Source: Paenibacillus sp. L3-i20 (GTDB taxonomy: Bacteria; Bacillota; Bacilli; Paenibacillales; Paenibacillaceae). From it: a DNA stretch of 64,000 bases. The position numbers and the translations under genes were made by a program. This document shows, piece after piece, positions 36,072 to 45,290 of the stretch. The stretch lies in contig NZ_BQME02000002.1 of the NCBI RefSeq assembly GCF_022180385.2, positions 806,001 to 870,000 of the forward strand, given 5' to 3'. The notes beneath the pieces are model-generated. The model was given only the letters and a program-made list of their open reading frames with translations. It was not told where the DNA came from and searched no databases. How positions within the stretch are numbered: position 1 is the stretch's first letter; each line of letters opens with the position of its first letter.

Positions 36072-36494
36072 TTAAGGGTTATGAATACCGTTCTGTTCGG
36101 TTAATACGATTTCTTTGCATGCCCAAGCATCGATCTCTACTTTGAAAACAGGTGCAGCAAGTGCGACTACATATAGTAGTGTCATACAAGGACGATGATC
36201 GCCAAGGAAGTCATTTGTAATTTTTTTTCTTTGATCAGCGTCAAAATTTCCAACTAAATAAAAGACGAGTTTTGTTAGATCATGAACCTCCATTTGGGCA
36301 GCTTCAAGGTTTTTACGAATATTGTGTAATGCCAATTCCAATTGCTCTATCGAATCTTCTGGTACAGCCCCATCTACTCCCATACCTAATTGTCCTGATA
36401 ATGTTAACCATCTATTAGGTCCAGTTACTTCAATCTGATGTACATAAGGGGCTACAGGAGGGTGAATTTCTATTGGATTTCGAGTGACTTTCAT
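36072..36494 (-). CDS. RidA/YjgF family protein
   Basis: A 140-residue protein from the ATG at 36494 (AAAAGG site); a longer frame from TTG 36512 would overlap that site. RidA proteins deaminate reactive enamine intermediates from PLP enzymes. Family pattern: LTLSGQLGMGVDG, LHNIRKNLEAAQMEVHDLTK, PCMTLLYVVAL, and VEIDAWA at the end. The usual catalytic Arg in the RxxxxV segment appears replaced near RPCMTLLY; the Arg precedes it here, so activity is not certain. It is a solo gene. Confidence 0.82.
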   Translation of the reverse strand: MKVTRNPIEIHPPVAPYVHQIEVTGPNRWLTLSGQLGMGVDGAVPEDSIEQLELALHNIRKNLEAAQMEVHDLTKLVFYLVGNFDADQRKKITNDFLGDHRPCMTLLYVVALAAPVFKVEIDAWACKEIVLTEQNGIHNP

Positions 36495-36619
36495 ATAATC
36501 AAACCTTTTCAATTATTTGGTTATAATTCCTTATAAAAATATTATAATAGAAGCTGAAATGAAATGAAATGTTATTCTATTCAAGCTTATTAATTAATTT
36601 AGTGAAAAGGGAGAAACAG

Positions 36620-37030
36620 ATGAAGATAGTAGCAGCCGATGAATCAGATTATGAATATATTCGAGAACATGACCGACATATAGCTGAAAGTTTAATAGTA
36701 CCCAAAATTAGAGCAAATGAAATATATATTTTGCTGAACGAGGATAAAAGTAGAATGGGATGGATGAGATTTGGATATTTTTGGGACAACACACCGTTTA
36801 TGAATTTGCTTTGGATTGACGAGCCTTATCGGAGTAAAGGTGCAGGCAAACAAGTCGTCCTCTTTTGGGAAGAGGAAATGAAACAGATGGGCTTTAAATT
36901 GGTCATGACATCTACTCAAGCTAATGAAGAGGCGCAGCACTTCTACAGAAAATTAGGGTATCATGATGCGGGATGTTTATTGCTGGAGGGTGAACCTTTG
37001 GAAATCATTTTGACAAAAAAATTAATGTAA
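36620..37030 (+). CDS. GNAT family N-acetyltransferase
   Basis: A 136-residue protein from ATG 36620 (GGGAGAAACAG site); the longer frame from 36569 adds residues unlike the family. The acetyl-CoA loop is YRSKGAGKQVVLFWEEEM, and the C-terminal motif NEEAQHFYRKLGYHDAG is classic for GNATs. It transfers an acetyl group to an unknown amine. The gene lies alone between RidA (divergent) and an AraC-type regulator. Confidence 0.87.
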   Translation: MKIVAADESDYEYIREHDRHIAESLIVPKIRANEIYILLNEDKSRMGWMRFGYFWDNTPFMNLLWIDEPYRSKGAGKQVVLFWEEEMKQMGFKLVMTSTQANEEAQHFYRKLGYHDAGCLLLEGEPLEIILTKKLM

Positions 37031-37192
37031 ACCACGAAATACGAGGTATTAATGTTAGTTCGAATGTGCGGAAAGCTTATTATTTGGTTATATGGGTGTG
37101 AATATAGCTGAGACTATGACTTTTTTGTGCAGAAAATGCACAGAGCTCATTTTTTATTTGCGATAAAATTTATCTGGAAGGGAGGTTAAACG

Positions 37193-38041
37193 ATGGATTG
37201 GTTGGACAGGATGAAAAGCGCCATGGAATATATCGAAACAAACCTAGCGGACAATATCTCATATGATGAAATAGCGCAGAGAGCTTGTTGCTCTACTTAT
37301 CATTTTCAAAGAATATTTCCGTTTATTACTGGAGTATCGTTATCTGAGTACATTCGTCGTCGACGGTTGACATTGGCAGCATTTGAACTGCAGACAACAG
37401 ATGCAAAGGTTATTGATGTAGCTATGAAATATGGATATGATTCGCCAGCTGCGTTTGCACGGGCGTTTAAAAATCTTCATGGAATAATGCCGATATCTGC
37501 GCGGAACAAAGGCGTTTCTCTCAAAGCCTATCCTCGAATGTCCTTTCATATTTCAATAAAAGGAGATATCGAAATGAATTACCGAATTGAACAAAAAGGG
37601 TCTTTTGAGATGTTTGGAGTTTATGGACTTATAAATTCGGACAGGAAAACAGCATTTTCTGAAGTTCCTGTATTCCGTAAAAAATGTGATGATGATGGCA
37701 GCGTTGAACTAATGAACGAATTACTGGGACGGTTTAGTAACACCGTATTGCACGCTGCCTTATATGATCACACTGCAGAATCTTTCAATTACATGATATG
37801 TTATCATTTGCCAAAGGGACTTGAAATTCCAGAGAGATTTACAAAGCTTTCTGTCCCGGCATTAACATGGGCTATTTTCCCCGATCCGCAATGCGATTTG
37901 CAAAAACTATGGGAACGAATATATTCCGAGTGGTTCCCGACATCTGAATACGAACAGGTTGAAGGCCCGAGTTTAGAAATGTATTATGGAATGCAAGGAC
38001 ATATTACAGGGGAAATTTGGATACCAATTAAAAAGAGATAA
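37193..38041 (+). CDS. AraC-family regulator with GyrI-like ligand domain
   Basis: A 282-residue regulator. Residues about 1-105 hold two helix-turn-helix units (NISYDEIAQRACCSTYHFQR, DVAMKYGYDSPAAFARAFKN). Residues about 125-282 form a GyrI-like effector-binding domain (YRIEQKGSFEMFGVYG, MICYHLPKGLEIPERF, EGPSLEMYYG). This layout is that of Rob/SoxS-like relatives that sense drugs or small molecules. No obvious target is adjacent. The start follows GGGAGGTTAAACG. Confidence 0.9.
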   Translation: MDWLDRMKSAMEYIETNLADNISYDEIAQRACCSTYHFQRIFPFITGVSLSEYIRRRRLTLAAFELQTTDAKVIDVAMKYGYDSPAAFARAFKNLHGIMPISARNKGVSLKAYPRMSFHISIKGDIEMNYRIEQKGSFEMFGVYGLINSDRKTAFSEVPVFRKKCDDDGSVELMNELLGRFSNTVLHAALYDHTAESFNYMICYHLPKGLEIPERFTKLSVPALTWAIFPDPQCDLQKLWERIYSEWFPTSEYEQVEGPSLEMYYGMQGHITGEIWIPIKKR

Positions 38042-38113
38042 CATTTCCACTTCATTCGATTATCTAACGGAAAACTAAGTTTTGCGCTAACGGGAGACGA
38101 TAGTTTAAAAATA

Positions 38114-38147
38114 AGGAGCAGCTTGCTGAGGCAGCTGCTCCTTTCTT
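38114..38147 (+). terminator. Hairpin terminator after the AraC-type gene
   Basis: AGGAGCAGCT pairs perfectly with AGCTGCTCCT around a 9-base loop, followed by TTCTT. The T-run is interrupted. Confidence 0.6.
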
Positions 38148-38257
38148 CGTTGAAATTATGGGAAAAGTATTTCAATAGTGAATTTATCAGGTGTACTTGT
38201 AATAGTTTATAATTGGGAAAATAGAACTCGGGCTTTATTTGAGAGGGGATGCAGATC

Positions 38258-39049
38258 TTGGACATACAGGCAATAGTATTGGACTTGGACGGAACCTTGC
38301 TCGATAGTAACAAATTAATATCTCATCGAAATTATAAGACTGTAAAAAGATGTTATGATTCTGGCATTCATATTATCGTAGCCACGGCACGACCGCCTAG
38401 GGCGGCTAATCAATTTGTAGAGAAAATTCCTTTTGTAGACTACTTGGTTTATTACAATGGTGCTCTTACAACAAGCAAGTCTAAGCAAACTCAGCGGCAC
38501 ATTAGTATCTCGATGGAGATTAGCCAACAGATTTACAATTTCATCGAGTTACATGCACCCCAATCGTCAATTACATACGAGGTCAATGACTTATGGTATA
38601 CATGTACACCAATTCCCGACTCGCAAAATGGTCATTTCGGTATCCGTTCAAATGATTCTAAACCTCAGGTGGTGGATAAAGACTTTATTCGTACACTATC
38701 CCCGACCAAAATAGTGGTTGTAGGTTACAGCACATGTAGGGGTTTTATCGATCAATTCGGCGACCATGTGAACGTAATCGCAACCGATGGAGGAGTATTG
38801 GTACAAATTATGCACAAATCAGCCTCAAAGGAAGATGCTGTGCAATATGTGTTGAGCGATATTGGGGTGAGTCCAGAAAATGTAATGGTGTTCGGTGATG
38901 ACTTTAACGATTTAGGACTATTTCAAACGTGCGGATATCCGATCGCTATGGAAAATGCGATAATTGAGCTGAAAAATTGTGCAAAACATATTACCGAATC
39001 AAATGATAACGATGGTGTTGCTGTTGCTCTTGAGAAATTTGTACTGTAA
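38258..39049 (+). CDS. Cof-type HAD-IIB hydrolase
   Basis: About 263 residues. The start is TTG 38258 (GAGAGGGG site 9 bases upstream) or ATG 38249, which touches that site. HAD motifs: LDLDGTLLDS (I), VATARPP (II), KEDAVQYVL Lys (III), and FGDDFNDLGLF (IV), with a type IIB cap between. These phosphatases act on sugar phosphates, FMN or similar in the cytoplasm. The substrate is unknown. The YdcF gene starts 52 bp downstream and may be co-transcribed. Confidence 0.88.
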   Translation: MDIQAIVLDLDGTLLDSNKLISHRNYKTVKRCYDSGIHIIVATARPPRAANQFVEKIPFVDYLVYYNGALTTSKSKQTQRHISISMEISQQIYNFIELHAPQSSITYEVNDLWYTCTPIPDSQNGHFGIRSNDSKPQVVDKDFIRTLSPTKIVVVGYSTCRGFIDQFGDHVNVIATDGGVLVQIMHKSASKEDAVQYVLSDIGVSPENVMVFGDDFNDLGLFQTCGYPIAMENAIIELKNCAKHITESNDNDGVAVALEKFVL

Positions 39050-39101
39050 ATTACAATCAAAAGTTTCTATAGATAAAAAATGAGAGATTGCAGGTGAGAG
39101 A

Positions 39102-39674
39102 TTGAACTTTAATTTTATCAAACGATCTTTAATAGTAGTAGCAAGTTTTTTCATCTGGTTTATCATTCACACTACTTTCGTGATCATTGATGGGTTGAAT
39201 GATGAATTGAAAGCTGTTGATGCAGCTGTAGTTTTAGGAAATAAAGTAGAAGTTAATGGACAACCTTCTGAGCGGTTAAAAGCCAGATTAGATAAATCCA
39301 TGGAACTTTTTGAGAGGGGCTATTTTACTTTTATTATTGTAAGTGGTGGTATAGGTAAGGAAGGTTTCGATGAGGCAAAGGTCATGAAATCTTATTTAAT
39401 AGATAAAGGGATACCGGAAGATAAAATTATTGAAGATAACAACGGGTACAACTCATATATGACTGCTCAAAATACTAGCAAGATTATGGATGACTTAGAA
39501 TTAGACTCCGTCATGGTTATTACTCAATATTTTCATGTATCTCGGACAAAATTAGCATTTAGAAAAATGGATATGAAAGAAGTGTATTCCGCTCATGCCA
39601 ACATCTTTGAGATTAGAGATATTTACTCAATAATACGCGAATTTCCAGCCTATTATAAATATCTCTTTAAATAA
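39102..39674 (+). CDS. YdcF/SanA-type DUF218 membrane protein
   Basis: A 190-residue protein starting at TTG 39102 behind AGGTGAG. One N-terminal membrane segment (LIVVASFFIWFIIHTTFVII) is followed by a DUF218 domain: AAVVLGNKVEVNGQPSERLK, FIIVSGGIGKEG, DEAKVMKSYLIDKGIP, NSYMTAQNT, and VITQYFHVSRTKLAFRK. This family includes SanA and ElyC and is linked to envelope integrity, without a fixed reaction. It sits 52 bp behind the HAD gene on the same strand. Confidence 0.85.
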   Translation: MNFNFIKRSLIVVASFFIWFIIHTTFVIIDGLNDELKAVDAAVVLGNKVEVNGQPSERLKARLDKSMELFERGYFTFIIVSGGIGKEGFDEAKVMKSYLIDKGIPEDKIIEDNNGYNSYMTAQNTSKIMDDLELDSVMVITQYFHVSRTKLAFRKMDMKEVYSAHANIFEIRDIYSIIREFPAYYKYLFK

Positions 39675-40025
39675 TGGTATAAATAAAATGATAACCGTAA
39701 CTGCATTCAAGTAGGACCTAATCGGCTTCAAGAATCGTTTATCTGAAACCTACAGTGCCACTCTAGCTGCTGGTAGGTAAGATAGCAAGCGAGAATACAA
39801 ACAACAGATGGCAAGAGCGGAGGCTATACCGAAAGATTATCAATATGTATGCAAGAAAATTCAGGGACACATGTAGATGTTCACGGCGGGAACTGTTCAA
39901 CCGTAACATTAATTCAAGTGAAAGGAAAATGTCAAAGTACAAGGAGAATAAAGATAATTAGGGAGCAGACTGCCACGAGGGAGCTGTTCCCTTATTTATT
40001 GTACCCAATAGAGTGCGGGGGACAT
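39675..40025. other. Intergenic region with a relic and a hairpin
   Basis: 351 bp. It contains the DUF1048 remnant at 39781-39876 and, at 39961-39991, a hairpin (GGGAGCAG with CTGTTCCC, one wobble) followed by a T-rich stretch, possibly a weak terminator. Nothing else recognised. Confidence 0.4.
39781..39876 (+). pseudogene. DUF1048 protein remnant
   Basis: A 31-codon frame reads SKREYKQQMARAEAIPKDYQ then YVCKKIQGHM and stops. This resembles DUF1048 proteins, which carry a KREYKxxxARxxALPxDYxxV pattern and usually accompany PadR regulators. The start and the C-terminal half are lost. Confidence 0.5.
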
Positions 40026-40568
40026 TTAACGTGTCAAGTTCATGATAACCGGAGTAATATGGGCTTCAATCAGGCTGGCGGCGATCAGCATAACCGTTAC
40101 GACAGCAAACAAAGCTACACTTTGTCTTGCTTCCTTCCCCCATTGAATCTTCTCGCGTAGCTTAATCGCCCGTGCAAAGAAGCCTAGCGGTCGCAGTCCG
40201 ATGGCCCCAGCTAACAGCAAGGCTGGAATTTCCAAAATGCCGTGCGGAAGCAGACCGGCCAAAATGGTCGGAAAGGAATGCACTGCCGTAGACAGCATGA
40301 TGATGAATCCGATCATAAGCCCGTTAAACAACAGCATGATGATGGTAGGAATGGATAGCAGAAAACCAGTACCAGCAATGAGGAGAGCTACTGCAATATT
40401 ATTAAGAGCAAGTCTATACCATTCGATCTCCTGTTCCGGACGGTAGTACATATCGGGGTGTATATTCACAAAGCTTCCTAGCAGTGTACCCAGTAACAGA
40501 CCAAAGGAGAATAGTATGGAGGAAATTAGCAGGCGTTTTTTTTCCTGTAACCACAATTTTCTTAGCAT
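40026..40568 (-). CDS. SpoIIM/DUF95 family membrane protein
   Basis: A 180-residue protein with five or six hydrophobic segments. Family landmarks are the N-terminal SSILFSFGLLLGTLLGSF helix, the FNGLMIGFI turn, and LLPHGILEIPALLLAGAIGL. In Bacillus SpoIIM is part of the engulfment machinery; other DUF95 proteins assist secretion of circular bacteriocins. The start at 40568 has a GGTGAG site. Upstream on the same strand is a 55-residue gene ending in its own terminator, so the two are probably separate transcripts. Confidence 0.85.
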   Translation of the reverse strand: MLRKLWLQEKKRLLISSILFSFGLLLGTLLGSFVNIHPDMYYRPEQEIEWYRLALNNIAVALLIAGTGFLLSIPTIIMLLFNGLMIGFIIMLSTAVHSFPTILAGLLPHGILEIPALLLAGAIGLRPLGFFARAIKLREKIQWGKEARQSVALFAVVTVMLIAASLIEAHITPVIMNLTR

Positions 40569-40630
40569 CTAGCTCACCTCTTTTCACCTGAACGTACAGA
40601 ACAGGAAAATATCAGCTTACATAAAACATA

Positions 40631-40669
40631 GGAAAAGTGTATCTGCCACTCGTGCAGATACACTTTTCC
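40631..40669 (-). terminator. Perfect 16-bp stem terminator
   Basis: GGAAAAGTGTATCTGC pairs perfectly with GCAGATACACTTTTCC around a 7-base loop. It lies 7 bp after the stop of the 55-residue gene and before the spoIIM-like gene. Confidence 0.85.
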
Positions 40670-40675
40670 TCATCA

Positions 40676-40843
40676 TTACAAAGCAACAGCGACATCAATC
40701 AAACCAAGGTTAATCAGGCTAAGCAGTAGTCCCCGAATCGGTTCAAGCTCCGGCGGGAGTGTACCCGTTTCAATCAAGTTCCGGATAATTTCTAAAGCAA
40801 ACGAAAGATCCACACCCAACACTTGCGCTACGTCTATCCACAT
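40676..40843 (-). CDS. Small 55-residue protein
   Basis: A 55-residue ORF with an optimal ribosome binding site, AAAGGAGGTGAG, 7 bases before ATG. It opens MWIDVAQVLGVDLSFALEII and ends LLLSLINLGLIDVAVAL. It is mostly hydrophobic with scattered acidic residues and no signal peptide, suggesting two amphipathic helices. No family recognised. A perfect terminator follows, so it is very likely a real transcript. Its neighbour on the same strand is a SpoIIM/DUF95 protein, a family that also serves circular bacteriocins; a peptide role is only a hypothesis. Confidence 0.65.
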   Translation of the reverse strand: MWIDVAQVLGVDLSFALEIIRNLIETGTLPPELEPIRGLLLSLINLGLIDVAVAL

Positions 40844-41600
40844 ATTAGCTCACCTCCTTTATCTAACATTCTTCATGCTATGTAAAAATGATAGAAAGGT
40901 TCACAATTTGAGAGAAATGACTGATAGATTCGGGAGAGATGACTAATTCATTCAAACGAATCATTTTGGCAATTCAAAATGTTACATCATGAAATGAATC
41001 ATCCCATGTTGAATAGACATCAAGTATGGACAGGTCTAGTTAGAGGTAAAAAACCTCTACATGGGCTGTATCCACAGCCAACGGCTCTTTTCCAAGCGCG
41101 CATTATGGGATATTTTAAGCAATATGATGCAGGGCGTGTGGAATAAGTGTGATTAGGAGCCTCTAAGACCTATTAGGGTTTTTATTTTGAGGATGGTTGA
41201 TAAAATTTTTTCAAATTGCCCAGGAGCCCACGTTGCAGAGCTTTAAGGTAGCAAAATGCAAGTTATTTTAAGAGGCAGTAATGCTGCCGCACGGCACATT
41301 TAGGTACAAGTTCGCTGCTTCACCCAGGTCAAAAAGGCGGGGTGTTGATGTGTTAGAACAATGTGTTGACACAAAAGTAATTAGGAACCATACTATATAT
41401 ACAATAATAATAAAATAAGAAGTGACATTGACGTTGTTCCCTCTCTTGTACAATCCAAGCGGCAGATTGATCACTATATACTAGACATAGACGCACAGGC
41501 TATTCTCGTCGCTTCTAGGCTAATGGCAGCGGAAGACAAGTTTCACTATGGACAGACGAATAGTTAATAACAATTTAATTGAGAAAAGGAGGGATCCATC
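40844..41600. other. Long intergenic region with one orphan ORF
   Basis: 757 bp. A 55-codon ORF, ATG 40979 to TAA 41144-41146, reads MLNRHQVWTGLVRGKKPLHG and ALFQARIMGYFKQYDAGRVE and looks protein-like, but it has no ribosome binding site; it may be the end of a decayed gene of unknown family. The rest shows no supported gene or RNA. The GGAGGGATCC site at 41588 belongs to the next gene. Confidence 0.4.
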
Positions 41601-42263
41601 GTGAAAATAAGAGCGATAATTACAGGTGTTACGGGGATGGTAGGCGAGGGAGTATTACATGAATGCCTGCAGCATGCTGATGTGGAACATGTTTTAGTAA
41701 TTAACCGCAAACCATGCGGCGTTTCACATCCCAAATTAACTGAAATCATCCACAAAGATTTTTTTGATTTATCTGCAATCAAGTCTCAATTAAGCAATTA
41801 TAATGCATGCTACTTTTGCTTGGGTGTAAGCTCTGTTGGTTTGAAGGAGGAGGAGTACTCACGATTATCGTTTAATCTTACAGTGCATATGGCAGAAGTG
41901 CTCGCAGGCTTGAACTCAGATATGGTGTTCTGCTATGTTTCGGGAATGGGGACGGATAGTACAGAGCTAGGGAAAAGGATGTGGGCAAGAGTGAAGGGCA
42001 AGACAGAAAATCACCTCATGCAGCTGCCTTTCAAAAAAGCATACATGTTTCGCCCTGCCTACATTAATCCAATAAAGGGATTAAAAAATACGCATAAATC
42101 TTATTATGCATTTATGTGGCTATTTCCTATTCTAAGAAGACTATTCCCAAACGTTACAGTGTCTTTAGAGGAGCTAGGTATTGCAATGATCCATACCGTT
42201 ACTAAAGGGTATGACCAATCTATTCTCGAGAGTAAGGATATTAGTAATTTGGCTAAATCCTAA
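41601..42263 (+). CDS. NAD(P)-binding epimerase-like protein
   Basis: A 220-residue atypical short-chain dehydrogenase. The Rossmann motif IITGVTGMVGEGVLHE is at the N-terminus, followed by VLVINRKPCG and HKDFFDLSAI. FCYVSGMGTDS and RPAYINPIKGL match short epimerase-like proteins found beside many Bacillota genes. Substrate unknown. The start follows AAGGAGGGATCC. A strong hairpin downstream ends the unit. Confidence 0.82.
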   Translation: MKIRAIITGVTGMVGEGVLHECLQHADVEHVLVINRKPCGVSHPKLTEIIHKDFFDLSAIKSQLSNYNACYFCLGVSSVGLKEEEYSRLSFNLTVHMAEVLAGLNSDMVFCYVSGMGTDSTELGKRMWARVKGKTENHLMQLPFKKAYMFRPAYINPIKGLKNTHKSYYAFMWLFPILRRLFPNVTVSLEELGIAMIHTVTKGYDQSILESKDISNLAKS

Positions 42264-42393
42264 TCATCCTTTTAATCCACGAATGTTGATCCAGAATACG
42301 GGGAGATGTATAAAAAGGAATTAAAATTGTTGAACAGAAGAAAAAAGAGCTTGATGAAATTAGACAGACAACGATAGTTGAATCATCAATAAT

Positions 42394-42425
42394 AAGGCCG
42401 CCGATTACTTCGGTGGCCTTTTGTG
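42394..42425 (+). terminator. Intrinsic terminator
   Basis: AAGGCCGCCG pairs with CGGTGGCCTT (one wobble) around a 7-base loop, followed by a short T-run. Confidence 0.75.
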
Positions 42426-42497
42426 TAAATTTATGAAAGTTCGATAATTATTTTGAATTAAGCTGTGTTTAATTTAATGAGGGGGGAGCTGGAGATT

Positions 42498-42629
42498 GTG
42501 CTAAACGGACAAAGTTATATCTTTACCCTCGCAAAGGTCATTTCCAAAATTCAGGTGAAAAGTAGGATGACTCAGGACAGTCGAATAGATTACTATAATG
42601 GAAATAAGATACATAGAACCAATCTATAG
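42498..42629 (+). CDS. Possible 43-residue small ORF
   Basis: GTG 42498 follows GGGGGGAGCTGGAGATT and opens 43 codons (SYIFTLAKVISKIQVKSRMT) before TAG. It is basic and has no recognisable motif. Only the ribosome binding site supports it. Confidence 0.25.
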   Translation: MLNGQSYIFTLAKVISKIQVKSRMTQDSRIDYYNGNKIHRTNL

Positions 42630-42681
42630 GATATAAACAAGAATCAGGATGAGTAATAATGAGATTAAAGGAGGCTATTTC

Positions 42682-43254
42682 GTGGGAAGATCATTCGCAA
42701 ATTTGCATATTAAGTCGAAAAACCTTGAAAAGACTGTCGAAGCATTAAGAGAGCTAAGCAAAGAGCATGCCATAGTATTAGGCGAGCAAAATAATGAGGC
42801 TCAAGAGAATAAAGTTGTCATGTACGTAAGCAAAAGCAACGAGAACTGGATCAGCGTTCTCCACGAATATTTTGTATGGGGTACGGTGAAGAAGATCGGT
42901 AAAACGTTGTCCCAACTTATCGATGAGCCAGTAATGACCGCCGGATATATAAATGAGGAAATTTTTGAGTTGTCATTTTTCGAGTATGGAGATATTCAGG
43001 CTGAAAGAATCTTTTGTGAACAGTGGACGAGGGATGAATATGAAGAACTCAGAGAAGAGCTTCTTAATGATGACTACTTAAGGAAAGCATTGGATATCCG
43101 TGATCAAGATTTTGACGACTTCATTAGCATTACGAGTCCGCCACAAGCCGTAGATAAGCTGTCAGAACTCGTATCAATGTCTTTATGGTGTGATTCGGAG
43201 TGGATACCACATGAAGAAACTCTCAGAAAACGATTTGGGAAATATGAATTCTGA
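42682..43254 (+). CDS. Hypothetical, immunity-like cytoplasmic protein A
   Basis: GTG 42682 is preferred (AAAGGAGG 8 bases upstream), giving 190 residues; an ATG at 42649 has no site. The protein is acidic, without signal peptide. It opens FANLHIKSKNLEKTVEALRE, then VVMYVSKSNENWISVLHEYF and IFELSFFEYGDIQ. I do not recognise the family. Small acidic solo proteins in a row beside a SUKH gene are typical of immunity genes for polymorphic toxins, hence the label. Confidence 0.6.
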   Translation: MGRSFANLHIKSKNLEKTVEALRELSKEHAIVLGEQNNEAQENKVVMYVSKSNENWISVLHEYFVWGTVKKIGKTLSQLIDEPVMTAGYINEEIFELSFFEYGDIQAERIFCEQWTRDEYEELREELLNDDYLRKALDIRDQDFDDFISITSPPQAVDKLSELVSMSLWCDSEWIPHEETLRKRFGKYEF

Positions 43255-43376
43255 TCATACATGAGCTGAATAGGCACGCTTCATAGCATTAAATAGAGAT
43301 GATCAATGTAGTAGTTAACCAAAAATAGCTAAGGCGTCTGGGATAACATTTTAATACTTGGCGGTGAGGGAAAGGG

Positions 43377-43988
43377 ATGGACAAATTAAAGAACGGCGGA
43401 TTTTATAAACTTAAATTCTTCATAACGCCGGAAGAGTTTAAAAGCGTTTTGAAGCTTTTTGAACATAAGCAAACGAAATTTCGTCTTACCAATTATGATC
43501 AGACAGAACATGATCAGAATGGGGTGTATGAGGCGTATCAGACATTTTATCAGTATTTTGCGGCTGAGGAAAAAAGAAATGATTATCATCCCTTTTTTGT
43601 TTATTCCATTTCTGTTACGTCTGATAATGAAAACTCCGGATTTTTTGCGAGAAATGAAGGTATTCATTTTCCCTATTACGGACAATGGGCAGAGGATGAA
43701 CTCCCGTGTATATTACTTTCATTTCCTAAAGGCTTTCAAATTGATTTGGAAGATGAAAAAGGGAAGTATTATATCTATGAGGATATTCGGGACCACAAGC
43801 TGTTAACTTATACGTTTTTTGATGAAATAACGGGTTTTATAAAACAAATGACAAAGCCGCTTCGCTTCTCGGCGCATGACACAGATGCTATGAAGGAGCA
43901 AAAGCCTTCTGTGCGTATTAGCGATGATGTGATTCAAGACTTGCGTAAATCGTGGATTTTCAGTAAATACGGACTTGTGGTCAAATAG
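43377..43988 (+). CDS. Hypothetical, immunity-like cytoplasmic protein B
   Basis: A 203-residue soluble protein, aromatic-rich (NGGFYKLKFFITPEEFKSVL, YEAYQTFYQYFAAEE, FFVYSISVTSDNENSG), ending in a helical stretch (IQDLRKSWIFSKYGL). No family recognised. The start follows GGTGAGGGAAAGGG. It stands 120 bp after protein A on the same strand and could be another immunity-type gene. The AT-rich codon use differs from the GC-richer genes that follow at 44142-45253. Confidence 0.6.
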   Translation: MDKLKNGGFYKLKFFITPEEFKSVLKLFEHKQTKFRLTNYDQTEHDQNGVYEAYQTFYQYFAAEEKRNDYHPFFVYSISVTSDNENSGFFARNEGIHFPYYGQWAEDELPCILLSFPKGFQIDLEDEKGKYYIYEDIRDHKLLTYTFFDEITGFIKQMTKPLRFSAHDTDAMKEQKPSVRISDDVIQDLRKSWIFSKYGLVVK

Positions 43989-44141
43989 CAGGATTTACAC
44001 AAATGCAAAGTATGTGAAAGAGGTTCTGATTAATATTCCTCTTGCACTGGAGCGGGTTCAGATCGAGTAGATCTTGCAAGGAAGAAGACTAGTTAACTTG
44101 AAATCATGAATAATTAAGGAAAATGGAGGAATGCCGAAATA

Positions 44142-44417
44142 ATGTTTGCGCTAAAGTTTATCAGTACTTGGATATTGCTTGTTGCATCATGTTCGGCGGT
44201 ATGGTGGAGCTTCAAAACAGAAAAGCTTATAACCGGCTCTTGGCTGGCGTTTCTACTACCCGCCGTCTTCCAGCTCGCGGCCGCTTTCTGGATCGGCCCT
44301 GGCAAAGCGAAGTCGCTGATCGTGTTTGGCTGCATAAATCTTGTGCTCACAGCTCTTGTGGGTGTGGCGGTCTGGTATTTAGTCCAATTGGCTAACGCAT
44401 ATAAAAGAGGCAAATGA
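44142..44417 (+). CDS. Small three-helix membrane protein
   Basis: A 91-residue protein with three hydrophobic segments (ISTWILLVASCSAVWW, WLAFLLPAVFQLAAAFWI, IVFGCINLVLTALVGVAV). It has no family I recognise. The start is preceded by GGAGG at 44125, a rather long spacing. It lies 86 bp before the SMI1/KNR4 gene and may be co-transcribed with it. Confidence 0.6.
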   Translation: MFALKFISTWILLVASCSAVWWSFKTEKLITGSWLAFLLPAVFQLAAAFWIGPGKAKSLIVFGCINLVLTALVGVAVWYLVQLANAYKRGK

Positions 44418-44503
44418 ATGATTGAAGTGATTCCATGAAGTAGATCCGATTCATTTCAAACTGAGCTATGCCTATGATTGTATTGGTAACAGGAGGAGTA
44501 TTT

Positions 44504-45253
44504 ATGTACATCGTATCTCGGCCAAAACCACTGTCTGATGGCCAAAACCAAGCACTTACGAAGGAAGGCACCGCTGTTTATCCACCGGGCTACCTCCGGT
44601 TTTTGCGGCGATTCGGCGAAGGGACTTACAGAGGGTGGTTGAATGTTCAGCTTCCGGACACGGAGGTTCTTAAACCTTTTGCCGAGTATGGGTTATGGGA
44701 GCATGACGAAGACAGCCCCATTACTGAGCAACAAATCGGCGAATGCATTGTTATAGGGACAACAGTGGACGGTGATTTTCTGGCAGTGCATCCCCAGGTG
44801 GCTGAGCTGCTCTGGCTACCTCGGCATGCGGAGCATGTAAAGGCGATACTCTTGCAGGTACGGGAGCAGGAAGACGAAGGGATGTACGCCTTGGTGCTAG
44901 ACGAAATATATCGTCAGGTGTATGGAATCAATCAAGAGGAGGCTGTCTATTTTGAACCGTGGACGGGCACTCGAAGCCATCTCTTTTTGCGTTTGCCACA
45001 AGGGCAGGACCAGCTTTCACTACCCGATCTTGCCGGAATGTGTAAAGCAGATTTTCCACCAGATTTGTCCATTGAGACCCAGTATGCTTGCTTCCTATTC
45101 TATCTGCAACTAGGTGGCTATGTACGATTGAATTATGCGTACGAGCATGAGGTGGTCGTCTTCTATGAAGAGGATGCAGAACAGGCGTTTACCGGTATGA
45201 AGCAGTGGCTCTTGTCTAAAGGGTGCGAAGCGATTTCGAAAGATATTACTTGA
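44504..45253 (+). CDS. SMI1/KNR4 (SUKH) family protein
   Basis: A 249-residue protein from ATG 44504 (GGAGGAG site); the frame from 44468 adds residues before that site. The SUKH pattern is YPPGYLRFLRRFGEGTYRGW near the start and IGECIVIGTTVDGDFLAVHP in the middle. SUKH proteins are widespread immunity proteins against nuclease and other toxins, or chaperone-like factors. No toxin gene is adjacent. It is soluble and GC-richer than protein B upstream, suggesting separate origins. Confidence 0.82.
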   Translation: MYIVSRPKPLSDGQNQALTKEGTAVYPPGYLRFLRRFGEGTYRGWLNVQLPDTEVLKPFAEYGLWEHDEDSPITEQQIGECIVIGTTVDGDFLAVHPQVAELLWLPRHAEHVKAILLQVREQEDEGMYALVLDEIYRQVYGINQEEAVYFEPWTGTRSHLFLRLPQGQDQLSLPDLAGMCKADFPPDLSIETQYACFLFYLQLGGYVRLNYAYEHEVVVFYEEDAEQAFTGMKQWLLSKGCEAISKDIT

Positions 45254-45290
45254 TCCGGGTACTCCTTAAGTGTGGGAAAGGGAGATATAC

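Noticed and set aside
40676..40843. The 55-residue peptide as a circular bacteriocin precursor
   Set aside because: It is acidic, shorter than known examples, and no ABC exporter or other biosynthesis gene is present, so only a weak hypothesis remains.
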